This document shows positions 17,970-26,440 of a stretch of DNA of 64,000 nucleotides, in pieces. Both the position numbers and the translations under genes were made by a program. The stretch spans positions 1 through 64,000 of the forward strand of contig JAIPEF010000002.1 of NCBI GenBank assembly GCA_021737265.1, given 5' to 3'. The stretch's first letter is position 1. The number at the start of each line of letters is the position of its first letter. The stretch comes from Desulfocapsa sp. Its GTDB lineage: Bacteria > Desulfobacterota > Desulfobulbia > Desulfobulbales > Desulfocapsaceae. Under the pieces are notes generated by a model. That model did no database searches. It was given only the letters and a program-made list of their open reading frames with translations, and was not told where the DNA came from.

Positions 17970-18524
17970 ATGAAAAAGATCCCGGCTCTTCTCCTTTTTT
18001 CCTGGCTTAGTGTTGTAACTGCAATGGCAGCTGAAGGAGAATATGAATCGGACATTTTACAAGCAGCCCATGGTGGTGATGCCGGATCCCAATTTGCCCT
18101 GGCACTGCTGTACGAATATGGCGGTGACCTTATCCCTCGCAGCCCAGAGCAATCTGTCGTCTGGTTTGAAAAAGCAGGAAATGCCGGTGTGGCAGGTGCT
18201 TGTCTCTATCTCGGGTTGAAATATGAACATGGGAGTTCAGTAAGTCAGGATTTTTCCAGAGCTGCATGCTGGTATACTTGTGCGGCACAACAGGGCTGGC
18301 CGCTTGCCCAGTTTTTTCTTGCAGGACTCTATGAACATGGAAAAGGCGTACCTCTTTCCATTATCACGTCGTTGGCCTGGTTGGGACTTGCGGCAAAGGA
18401 TGAATATCCAGGTGCCGCTGAAGAATATACCAGGCTCATGCAGACCACAGGGTTTAAGGATCCGGCGCAGTTGAAGGTGAAGCAGGAGGTGTTGCTAACT
18501 GGAGAGAGAAGCCCCTGTAATTAA
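17970..18524 (+). CDS. Secreted Sel1-repeat protein
   Basis: This 184-residue protein has a Sec signal peptide (MKKIPALLLFSWLSVVTAMA, cleavage expected after AMA) followed by three to four Sel1-like TPR repeats, recognisable as A-x-x-G-x-x-x-A-Q-x-x-L-A-x-x-Y-E-x-G. Such proteins act as scaffolds in envelope or regulatory complexes; no partner is evident. The start at 17970 is preferred because the upstream region contains the terminator of the previous gene. The stop codon TAA at 18522-18524 overlaps the 7-bp target duplication of MITE copy B, so the insertion just missed the gene. Confidence 0.78.
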   Translation: MKKIPALLLFSWLSVVTAMAAEGEYESDILQAAHGGDAGSQFALALLYEYGGDLIPRSPEQSVVWFEKAGNAGVAGACLYLGLKYEHGSSVSQDFSRAACWYTCAAQQGWPLAQFFLAGLYEHGKGVPLSIITSLAWLGLAAKDEYPGAAEEYTRLMQTTGFKDPAQLKVKQEVLLTGERSPCN

Positions 18525-18690
18525 TGTTGACAATCTCGTAAAAACCTCAAACCTAGGATGGCTAAGTAAAAAACTCCATATGCGAGGCGCGTATTTTTTA
18601 TTTAATTTCGGCGTACTAAGGTACGTCGAAATTAAATAAAAAATGCAGCAACGAAGCAGATGGAGAGTTTTTACGACGCCATCAATGTTG
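18523..18690 (+). mobile_element. MITE copy B with 7-bp target duplication AATGTTG
   Basis: The 154-bp element spans 18530-18683 (left end ACAATCTCGTAAAAAC, right end GTTTTTACGACGCCATC). It is bracketed by the direct repeats AATGTTG at 18523-18529 and 18684-18690. The centre is the long ATTTAATTTCGGCGTAC palindrome. The sequence is nearly identical to copy A. Confidence 0.88.
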
Positions 18691-18790
18691 TTTTTTTATG
18701 ATAGATTAGTGTGGTATTTTTATGGTAAGTTTATAATGCGTGTTTTTGTGTTTTCCTAATTCTATTATTTTACATGTAATAAATACATAA

Positions 18791-21190
18791 ATGGAAATAA
18801 ATAAAGATAAACAGCATGAGGCTCAAAAAAAAGCCAGAGAGTTGCTAGCCCAGCAAGAACAGAAAAGGGCAGAATCTCGGCAGCTTAATCTGGTGCGTGC
18901 ACTTGAGCAGGGCAAGAATGAGGTCCTCTTAAATAATGAATTTATGGAGAACCTGCCCAATCTGATCTCCACATACTGTCAGAATAGTGAGCAGGATAAG
19001 GCCCAGGCACTGATTGACAGAATCGGAGAATGTGCCTGCAGTGAAGAGGATGCCAAGCTGCGCGAACGTGCCATCATGGTGCTGATTCTTTGTATGGTAG
19101 AGTTTCAGGGTGAAAAGTGTACGGATATTATTGAACAGATTGCTGTTGCCCTTCTGCGTTGGCTGCGTGTGGAAAAGGTTTTCCTCTCTGTCTGTGATTC
19201 GGTTTGTAAACACTTACAAAAGGAGGGGGTCAGGCTCCTTGAAGAGGGGTTATGGAAAGAATGTTATCCCCTTCTTGAAGTGTTTCATGAGATACAGTCC
19301 GGAAAGTTGGACAAAACTAACGCTATACGTAGTGTTGTCGGTCGAGCACAGGAGGCCCTGGCAGCAGATCACATTATTGAAGAACTAACACTGGTGTGTC
19401 TTAAGGGACGTGGAGCACGAAAGGCAGCAGCAGAAAAGATTCTCCTTCTTTTGGGACGAAAAACAACGATTCATCTGCTTAATACTCTTATTTCTTCTCA
19501 GAAAAAAGAAGATAGACTTCGTCTTATCGAAATTATTCCGGCCACCGGCTATCTCGCTCTTCCTGTACTGAAAAAATACCTTCAAAAAGAACTTCCCTGG
19601 TACGCCATTCGTAATATTGTTTTAATGATTGCAACAATGGGTGACCAGGGGCTGCTGCCTTTGGTTATACCATTTTTTGAACACAATGATGTTCGTGTCC
19701 AACAACAGGTTGTTGATTGTATTTTGGAAATTGCTAAAGAAAATTCCGGTACATATTTACTGGATGCATTACCAAAGGTATCGGATGATCTGAAACCAGC
19801 CATGGTTGCTTATCTTGGAAAGACCTGTGAACCCGGTTCCATGGATCTTTTTCTTGATCTTCTTGCCGAACGTGAACAAATGTCGTCTCATGTACGGGAC
19901 GAACTTCTACAGGCTTTAGCAATTCAAGTGCGTTTAAGTGATTCTGTGAGGGCTGTAAACCTGCTCAATTTACTTATTGAAGAGCGGGCTGAGCATTATG
20001 ATCCTGAATCGGATCCTGTGGTGAGTGTGGCTTTACAATCATTGCACATCCTGAGTTACCGATTTGGCAGTGCAGATATCGAGGAGAAACGTGCGGAACT
20101 TTCCGTTGATGAGAAGCACGATACTCCCACTTCTGATGGGGACCCAGGCCCTTTAAGTAGAGCCGAAAAAAAGGTTCAGCAAATTGACAAACAGGTTGCT
20201 CTCTTTCTTGATGAAAACGAAGTGAATGATGCCAGTCAATTTATCTACGAAAAGTGTGTAGAAGCAGCAATGATGAAGGATTTTGAAGTTGCGGAGATGC
20301 TCATTGATCGTATTTTAGCCGTTGATCCCAATGCTGTGGCAAAACTTATCAGGGCAGGTGAGCGCATTAAGGAGGAGAAATCATCGGCTGTCAGCAGCAA
20401 TCATATCAGTATCTGGCAGGATCTGTATGATACTCTGACCACTGAAGAATTTAATGGACTCTACTATTCCTTGAAACAAGAAAATTATTCAACTGGTGAT
20501 ACTGTTGTAAAGCAGGGAACAAACAGTCCGGTTCTCTATTTCATTAACAGTGGACAGGCAAAACTTACCTGTCAGAGAGGTAATGAGGAAATCTTTCTTA
20601 GACAGATTGGTCCCGGTGAAATCATTGGCGGAAGCCAATTTTTTGACGTTTCTGTCTGGACTGCCTCTCTTACTGCCCTTGGAAAGGTAGATCTGCATGT
20701 CCTTGAAAGAGAAACATTCCTTACTCTGCTTGGTAAGTCTCCACAGTTGGAACGTTGTCTTGCGGATTATTGTCAGAAAAACGAATCTATCCCGGATATT
20801 CTTCAAAGTACCGGAAAAGATCGCAGACAGTCGGTTCGATATCCTGTTTCACTTATTGCCAAATATGCTTTGATTGACGAGGACGGAGCGGTAACTACGA
20901 GAAGCTTTAATGGAGAGCTTCTTGATATTTCCACCGGCGGACTTGTCTTTCATATTAAAATAGCCAAGGAAGAGAATGCAAGGCTGCTCCTTGGCCGGCG
21001 ACTTCAAACAATCTTTCCCCTTGATGAAAAGCAGAGTGTTACCTGTAATGGTCAGATCGTAGCTGTCCGTTTTCAAAAGGAAATTGAAAGCAGCTATTCT
21101 GTTCATATTCAGTTTGATGAACAACTTGCAGAAACCCTGATCAGGCGTATTGCAAACCAACAGCCAGTGTCGGCCCTAAATCACAATTGA
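18791..21190 (+). CDS. HEAT-repeat, cyclic-nucleotide-binding-like and PilZ domain protein
   Basis: This is a 799-residue cytoplasmic signalling protein. Residues 1-40 are a charged helix, and about 60-420 form HEAT-like helical repeats. Residues about 545-665 form a cNMP-binding-type beta barrel (YSTGDTVVKQGTNSPVLYFINSG). Residues about 676-790 form a PilZ domain with the c-di-GMP motifs DRRQSVRYPV (RxxxR type) and DISTGG (DxSxxG). The phosphate-binding cassette reads GEIIGGSQFFDVSVWTASL and lacks the Arg expected in GE...R-A-S for cAMP/cGMP, so that domain may bind something else. It is a single-gene unit just downstream of MITE copy B; the start has no obvious ribosome site. Confidence 0.8.
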   Translation: MEINKDKQHEAQKKARELLAQQEQKRAESRQLNLVRALEQGKNEVLLNNEFMENLPNLISTYCQNSEQDKAQALIDRIGECACSEEDAKLRERAIMVLILCMVEFQGEKCTDIIEQIAVALLRWLRVEKVFLSVCDSVCKHLQKEGVRLLEEGLWKECYPLLEVFHEIQSGKLDKTNAIRSVVGRAQEALAADHIIEELTLVCLKGRGARKAAAEKILLLLGRKTTIHLLNTLISSQKKEDRLRLIEIIPATGYLALPVLKKYLQKELPWYAIRNIVLMIATMGDQGLLPLVIPFFEHNDVRVQQQVVDCILEIAKENSGTYLLDALPKVSDDLKPAMVAYLGKTCEPGSMDLFLDLLAEREQMSSHVRDELLQALAIQVRLSDSVRAVNLLNLLIEERAEHYDPESDPVVSVALQSLHILSYRFGSADIEEKRAELSVDEKHDTPTSDGDPGPLSRAEKKVQQIDKQVALFLDENEVNDASQFIYEKCVEAAMMKDFEVAEMLIDRILAVDPNAVAKLIRAGERIKEEKSSAVSSNHISIWQDLYDTLTTEEFNGLYYSLKQENYSTGDTVVKQGTNSPVLYFINSGQAKLTCQRGNEEIFLRQIGPGEIIGGSQFFDVSVWTASLTALGKVDLHVLERETFLTLLGKSPQLERCLADYCQKNESIPDILQSTGKDRRQSVRYPVSLIAKYALIDEDGAVTTRSFNGELLDISTGGLVFHIKIAKEENARLLLGRRLQTIFPLDEKQSVTCNGQIVAVRFQKEIESSYSVHIQFDEQLAETLIRRIANQQPVSALNHN

Positions 21191-21253
21191 CCCCCAAGTA
21201 GAATAGATCATTCTATCACCATCTCACTTATAATTTTACCGGGTTGGTAAATC

Positions 21254-22273
21254 ATGTCGCTCTTGCTTCAATCCTGCAGCAGCAGTTTGCAATCATCCAA
21301 CACCATTGAATGCCGGCCACCCCTGGCCCTGGCTCCAATGGTTGGTTTGTCTCATTCAGCATTTCGCATACTGGTCCTTGAACTTGGTGGTGTGGGTTTG
21401 TTTTTCAGTGAAATGCTCTCTGCAGGCAGGCTGCCCATAGAAAACGAAACTGTTTCTCCCTTTCTTTGTCGAACCCCGGCAGAGAGTCCTTTTATTTATC
21501 AGATCTTCACAGGCCCGGGACAGGATATCCTTCCCGCCGTTGATCGGCTCCACTTATTGAACGCACAGGGAATAGACCTGAACCTCGGATGTCCAGCTCC
21601 TGCGCTTCGTAAGCAAGGTGCAGGGTCTTTTATGCCCTTGGAGAGCATTAAGAAAGTGGTTGCTGATATACGTGCTGCCACCCATCTACCGATCAGTGCA
21701 AAAATCCGCCTTGGAAGAACCCTTGATGCAAATAGCTTGATTTCTTTTTGTAAAATGTTGGAAGATGAAGGAATCGATCTTCTCACGGTCCATGCTCGAC
21801 TGCAGGGAGAGAAGTTTTGCAGAAAAGCACGCTGGGACTGGATTGGGAAAGTAAAAAGAGCTGTTAGGGTACCAATTATTGCAAATGGTGGTATTTTCAG
21901 TGTGGAAGATGCTCGGACATGCCTGGACCAATCCGGAGCTGATGGACTCATGCTTGGCAGGGGGGCAATAAAAAAGCCCTGGTTGTTTGCAGATATTGCA
22001 GAACGCGTTTATGGGGTACAGCAAAATCGTGCAAATGAACCTGATCTGAGAAAAATCTATTTTCGTTTTATTGAGCTTCTTGAGGATCGCTTCCTTCCGG
22101 AGAGGCGGCTTGGACGTCTTAAACAGTTTACCTACTATTTTGCAGAGAATTTCCGTTTTGGTCATCACCTGGCATCCGGCGTACAAAACAGTAAATCGCT
22201 GGAAAAGGCAGGAGACAGGGCTGCCCAGTTTTTTGATGCAGTTGAACGAAGTAATGAATCAATCAGAGCCTAG
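21254..22273 (+). CDS. tRNA-dihydrouridine synthase
   Basis: This 339-residue FMN-dependent Dus enzyme reduces uridines in the tRNA D-loop. The N-terminal LALAPMVGLSHSAFR, the catalytic Cys in LNLGCPAPALRKQGAG (about 112), the phosphate-binding ANGGIFSVEDA and GADGLMLGRGAIKKPWLF motifs are all as expected. The first 20 residues are a nonconserved extension; an internal start is possible but has no better ribosome site. It runs 13 bases into the next gene on the same strand. Subfamily (DusA/B/C) cannot be set confidently. Confidence 0.87.
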   Translation: MSLLLQSCSSSLQSSNTIECRPPLALAPMVGLSHSAFRILVLELGGVGLFFSEMLSAGRLPIENETVSPFLCRTPAESPFIYQIFTGPGQDILPAVDRLHLLNAQGIDLNLGCPAPALRKQGAGSFMPLESIKKVVADIRAATHLPISAKIRLGRTLDANSLISFCKMLEDEGIDLLTVHARLQGEKFCRKARWDWIGKVKRAVRVPIIANGGIFSVEDARTCLDQSGADGLMLGRGAIKKPWLFADIAERVYGVQQNRANEPDLRKIYFRFIELLEDRFLPERRLGRLKQFTYYFAENFRFGHHLASGVQNSKSLEKAGDRAAQFFDAVERSNESIRA

Positions 22274-22286
22274 AAAGGAGAAGAAG

Positions 22287-22595
22287 ATGTTAGAACTGGT
22301 GAAAAAAGTACTCTTAACAGGTGTAGGTGTTGCGGTTCTCAGCAAAGAAAAGATTGAAGAAGTCGCCAAAGATTTTGCAGAAAAAGGCAAGATGACTGAG
22401 CAGGAGGGAAAGGCCCTCGTTGATGACCTTCTGGCACGATCAGAAGAATCCAGGGTGGAATTGCAAAAGCAGATTGAACAGCGGGTGCAAACAGTTCTGG
22501 AAAAAATGGATCTTGCGAAAAAGAGTGAAGTAGAGGCGTTAAAGCTTGAGATTGAAGAATTACGCAGGCTTGTAAACACAACCGAAGGCGAATAA
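22287..22595 (+). CDS. Phasin-like coiled-coil protein
   Basis: This 102-residue, highly charged, helical protein opens MLELVKKVLLTGVGVAVLSKEKIEEVAKDFAEKGKM, the hallmark of the small phasin-like/PhaF-type family (polyhydroxyalkanoate granule-associated-like). A heptad-rich second half follows. GAAAGGAG precedes the ATG at ideal spacing, fixing the start. It lies 13 bases after the Dus gene. These proteins are widespread in organisms without PHA, so a granule role is not implied. Confidence 0.75.
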   Translation: MLELVKKVLLTGVGVAVLSKEKIEEVAKDFAEKGKMTEQEGKALVDDLLARSEESRVELQKQIEQRVQTVLEKMDLAKKSEVEALKLEIEELRRLVNTTEGE

Positions 22596-22645
22596 AATAC
22601 GTCAACCCGGCGACGAGTATATTCGCATTCGGTTATTTAGCCGTA

Positions 22646-24358
22646 TCAGGATATTGATTTCCGTCTATTACGATGACTCGTCTTTGTCCGTTGCCCTCTT
22701 TTTGGGCCTGTCGAATGAGGCGATTTGCTCACTTCAATGGCAACTGTCTTCCCATTAATCTCAGAACGCTGAAAAGCGGCAATAATTTGTGAAGCATACT
22801 TGCTGTCTGCTTCAAGGACTGCAGAATTTCGTAAAATATCTATCTTGCCAATTTTGATACGACCCACATCAGGAATTTCATTGATTTTACCGATCAGTCC
22901 TTGAGGCATGACGCCCTGACGCCTGCCCACATTCAAGTTGAATCTGGTAAACTTTTGGGTGGGCTTAGAATCGCGGATATATTCTCTACCCTTTATCATA
23001 TTGCCTCTTCCTTGTTTCTGTGGTTTTGCTGAAACATTCAAATCCGGAGCATTCTTGTAATATTGCAGGAAACGGTTGAATTCCAGGGACACAAACCGTT
23101 TGACAAGTTCTTCGCGATCCAGTTGGGTAAACTTTTCTGCAATTTCCGCATAAAGCGGGTCGATCTGCCCATGATCCACCTCCACCTGCATCACAGTATC
23201 AATCATGTTCAGCAGTTGCTTCTTACAGATATCTTCGCCTGATGGGACGGAGCACTGAGTAAACATTTTCTGAATTTTCCGCTCAATTAATCGTATCCGG
23301 TACAACTCTTGTGGAATGACAATTACTACTGAGATCCCTGTGCGTCCTGCCCGACCGGTACGACCACTTCTATGAGTATATCCAGAAATCTCATCTGGAA
23401 GATTATAGTTGATCACATGTGTGAGATCACTCACATCAAGGCCGCGGGCAGCAACATCAGTAGCCACCAGGATTTGCAGGTTTTTACAGCGGAATTTTTT
23501 CATTACCTGATCACGTTGTACCTGTGAGAGGTCGCCGTGAAGCGCATCAGCATTATAACCGTCCTGAACCAACTTGTTGGCAATTTCACCGGTTTCCCGT
23601 CGTGTACGACAAAAAACGATGGAATAGTTATCCGGGCTGTTGTCTACTATTCGTTTCAAGGCGAGATAGCGGTCTCGAGGGTGAACCATATAATATTCAT
23701 GGCGAACATTTGCAGCTCCGGCATTTTTGGTGCCGATGGTCAGTTCGATGGGGTCTGACATATATTTGCTTGCTATTGCCGCAACTTCTTTTGACATGGT
23801 CGCAGAAAAAAGAAGAGTGTTTTTCTTTTTGGGGGTATAGGCAAGGATAGCAGTCAGGTCATCTTGAAAGCCCATTTGCAGCATTTCATCAGCTTCATCG
23901 AACACGACATAGCTGACACGGGACAAGTCAACAGCCTTGCGAGTGAGCAGATCCTTTAACCTACCTGGGGTGGCTATGATTATATGCACCCCTTTACGCA
24001 GACTTTGTATCTGTTGATCTATGCGGGCACCACCATAAACTGACAATATATGAATGTTTTTCACATTTTTTGAAAAGGCTTCCAGGTCACGTGCCACCTG
24101 GACACAGAGTTCCCTGGTGGGGCAGAGAACAAGGCCCTGGGTATGTTTTTTGTTTGTATCTGTCAGTTGAATGAGAGGGACACCAAAGGCTGCAGTTTTT
24201 CCTGTGCCTGTCTGAGCAAGACTGATCAGGTCTACATGTTGATGCTGCAACACCTGGGGGATGACCTGTTCCTGCACAGGGGTAGGTTCCTGAAAGCCCA
24301 ATGCTGTTAATCCCATAACAATGTTGTCGTGGATACCAAGTTCAGTAAATGTATTCAT
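22646..24358 (-). CDS. deaD: DEAD-box ATP-dependent RNA helicase (DeaD/CsdA type)
   Basis: This 570-residue helicase has the full motif set: Q motif GFQEPTPVQEQVI, AQTGTGKT (I), PTRELCVQ (Ia), DEADEM (II), SATMS (III), ARGLDV (V) and HRSGRTGRAG (VI). The C-terminus (about 480-550; VGRRQGVMPQGLIGKINE) is a DbpA-type RNA-binding domain, then a basic tail. Family members remodel structured RNA during cold shock and ribosome assembly. The 24359-24553 upstream gap is a probable leader, with a weak stem (ACTGCGCA...TGCACAGT) near 24408-24441; no other gene is seen there. Confidence 0.9.
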   Translation of the reverse strand: MNTFTELGIHDNIVMGLTALGFQEPTPVQEQVIPQVLQHQHVDLISLAQTGTGKTAAFGVPLIQLTDTNKKHTQGLVLCPTRELCVQVARDLEAFSKNVKNIHILSVYGGARIDQQIQSLRKGVHIIIATPGRLKDLLTRKAVDLSRVSYVVFDEADEMLQMGFQDDLTAILAYTPKKKNTLLFSATMSKEVAAIASKYMSDPIELTIGTKNAGAANVRHEYYMVHPRDRYLALKRIVDNSPDNYSIVFCRTRRETGEIANKLVQDGYNADALHGDLSQVQRDQVMKKFRCKNLQILVATDVAARGLDVSDLTHVINYNLPDEISGYTHRSGRTGRAGRTGISVVIVIPQELYRIRLIERKIQKMFTQCSVPSGEDICKKQLLNMIDTVMQVEVDHGQIDPLYAEIAEKFTQLDREELVKRFVSLEFNRFLQYYKNAPDLNVSAKPQKQGRGNMIKGREYIRDSKPTQKFTRFNLNVGRRQGVMPQGLIGKINEIPDVGRIKIGKIDILRNSAVLEADSKYASQIIAAFQRSEINGKTVAIEVSKSPHSTGPKRGQRTKTSHRNRRKSIS

Positions 24359-24553
24359 GATTTTCTTTATGGCCTGCTTTTGGTGGCGGTTTTAAAACAA
24401 AAAAAACTGCGCATTCCCAATGAAGAAGATTGCACAGTTGATATACGATTCCTTAACACTAAAAATAATTATCTCTATTGATTGGTTCATTTACTCGATA
24501 TTGACGATAACGCAAGATCTATTTTGAAGACGCCTCGGACCCGGTTCGCAACT

Positions 24554-26155
24554 TTATCGTTCGAATTTAGCTGTGATTTTTGCAGTAACAGCCGTTAATT
24601 CCTTTAGCCCCATGAGGTGAAGGAGGGAGGTATAAAGGGTTGCGGCAACAGTTATGATGAGTAGCAGAACAGCGGATGCCTGCAATAAACCGGCGGACAA
24701 TTGGAGGGCAAAAAAACTTCTGCTCCAGATGAGAAATCCGGCCATGAACAGGCCGGCAGCTATAATTTTAAGGAGACCCCTGGATAAGTAACTGACGGAA
24801 TAGCCGCCGGTCTTGAGATAGAGAACAGTGCTCAGGAAGAGAAAATTCAAAACCATGGAGCAGGAGGTGGAGAGGGCAATGGCGAGGTGTTGCAGGGAGT
24901 CGATGGTGAGGTTGATAATAAGAATATTTGCAGCCACAGCAATAAATGCAGCAATCAATGGATATTTTGTGTCTTCAAGGGCATAAAAAACAGGAACCAG
25001 GATTTTATTTGCAGAGTAGGCAAAGAGTCCGATGGCATAGAGGGTGAGAGTATTGGCGGTGGCTATCGTGTCAAAAGCTGTAAAGGCACCACGCTCGAAA
25101 ATGATATGAATGATAGGTTCGGCAAGAAGCATGAGTCCTATGCTTGCTGGGATAGTAAGGCTGAAAACCATGGTAAGGGACGAGACCATGGTTTCTTTCA
25201 TACCGCTGACATCTTTTTTGGCAGCGTGTCTTGCAAGTACAGGCATGGCGGCAATGGAGAGAGCTACGCCAAAGACGCCAATGGGCAGTTGAACCAGGCG
25301 GAAGGCATAGTTGAGCCAGGAGACAGAGCCTTCAGCGCAGGATGAGGCAAAGTTGGTATTAATAAAAATATTGATCTGGGTAGGGGAGAGACCAATAACT
25401 GCTGGAATCATGAGGGTTATGATACGCTTGAGGCCGGGATCCTTTAACTGCAGGCGTGGCGTAAATCTAAATCCGCACTTACCAAGGGTGGGAAACTGGA
25501 TAGCGAGCTGCAGCATACCCCCAAGAAGGGTGCCGATTGCCATCCCCATAATTGCCGGTTGACCAAATCGGGGCAGGAGCAAGGCAAGGCTTACTCCACC
25601 AATAATAGAACCCAGATTAAAAAAAGCTGAGGCCATAGCAGGAACGAAGAATTTTCCCCTGGAATTTAATATTCCCATGACCACAGCAGCCAGGGAGATG
25701 ACAACCAGGAAGGGGAGCATGATTCTGGTCAGGAGGGTGGTGAGTTCGAGTTTCCCTTCAACTTGTGAGAAATCCGGGGCAAGAAGATTTACAAGGGGGC
25801 CTGCAAAAACAATCCCCAGAAGGGTGAGAATGGACAGCAGAATGCCAAAAAAGATCAGTATATTGGATGCCAGTCTCCACGTCTCTTCCTGGGAACGATT
25901 GGTATCATAATCTGTGAAAACTGTGATAAACGCGGCAGATAATGCACCCTCAGCAAAGAGATCCCGTAAGAGGTTGGGGATACGGAAGGCAACGACGAAG
26001 GCATCGTAGGCAAAGCCGGCGCCAAACATTCCGGCAAATACCTGTTCCCTGATCAGGCCCAGGACACGGCTGCACATAATAGCAACGGATACCGTCCCGG
26101 CCGATTTTGCAATTTTCCCACTCTGTTTAGCTTCTTTTTTCACGGGTTGGGGCAA
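24554..26155 (-). CDS. murJ: Lipid II flippase MurJ
   Basis: This 533-residue integral membrane protein of the MOP exporter superfamily has about 14 transmembrane helices and flips the peptidoglycan precursor lipid II across the inner membrane. Conserved MurJ sequence includes SRVLGLIREQVFAGMFG and AYDAFVVAFRIPNLLRDLFAEGALSAAFI near the N-terminus. The N-terminal KKEAKQSGKIAKSAG is a short cytoplasmic leader. It is transcribed alone, divergent from the EF-G-like gene across 285 bases that contain no other gene. Confidence 0.93.
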   Translation of the reverse strand: MPQPVKKEAKQSGKIAKSAGTVSVAIMCSRVLGLIREQVFAGMFGAGFAYDAFVVAFRIPNLLRDLFAEGALSAAFITVFTDYDTNRSQEETWRLASNILIFFGILLSILTLLGIVFAGPLVNLLAPDFSQVEGKLELTTLLTRIMLPFLVVISLAAVVMGILNSRGKFFVPAMASAFFNLGSIIGGVSLALLLPRFGQPAIMGMAIGTLLGGMLQLAIQFPTLGKCGFRFTPRLQLKDPGLKRIITLMIPAVIGLSPTQINIFINTNFASSCAEGSVSWLNYAFRLVQLPIGVFGVALSIAAMPVLARHAAKKDVSGMKETMVSSLTMVFSLTIPASIGLMLLAEPIIHIIFERGAFTAFDTIATANTLTLYAIGLFAYSANKILVPVFYALEDTKYPLIAAFIAVAANILIINLTIDSLQHLAIALSTSCSMVLNFLFLSTVLYLKTGGYSVSYLSRGLLKIIAAGLFMAGFLIWSRSFFALQLSAGLLQASAVLLLIITVAATLYTSLLHLMGLKELTAVTAKITAKFER

Positions 26156-26440
26156 GGATGATTTTTTCAGGGAAGTATGGTTTGATTAACCTCATAAGTC
26201 TACAATCTTTTGGTTGCCATTGCCACTTAAACTCCATTTCATTTCTTTCTTTTTATTATCTGACAGGAATGTGAGTGAAATTATGGATCATACTTGACTT
26301 TCGAGCAGAATATTGAATATATGAGTACAGGTTTTTTGATAAACAAAAGGGGTTGAAAACAGTGTAATTTCTTTTGATTTGTGATCCCTGATTATTATCG
26401 GCAAAAGTATGGCACAAGTTTTTTCTTCAAGGAGGTCTGC

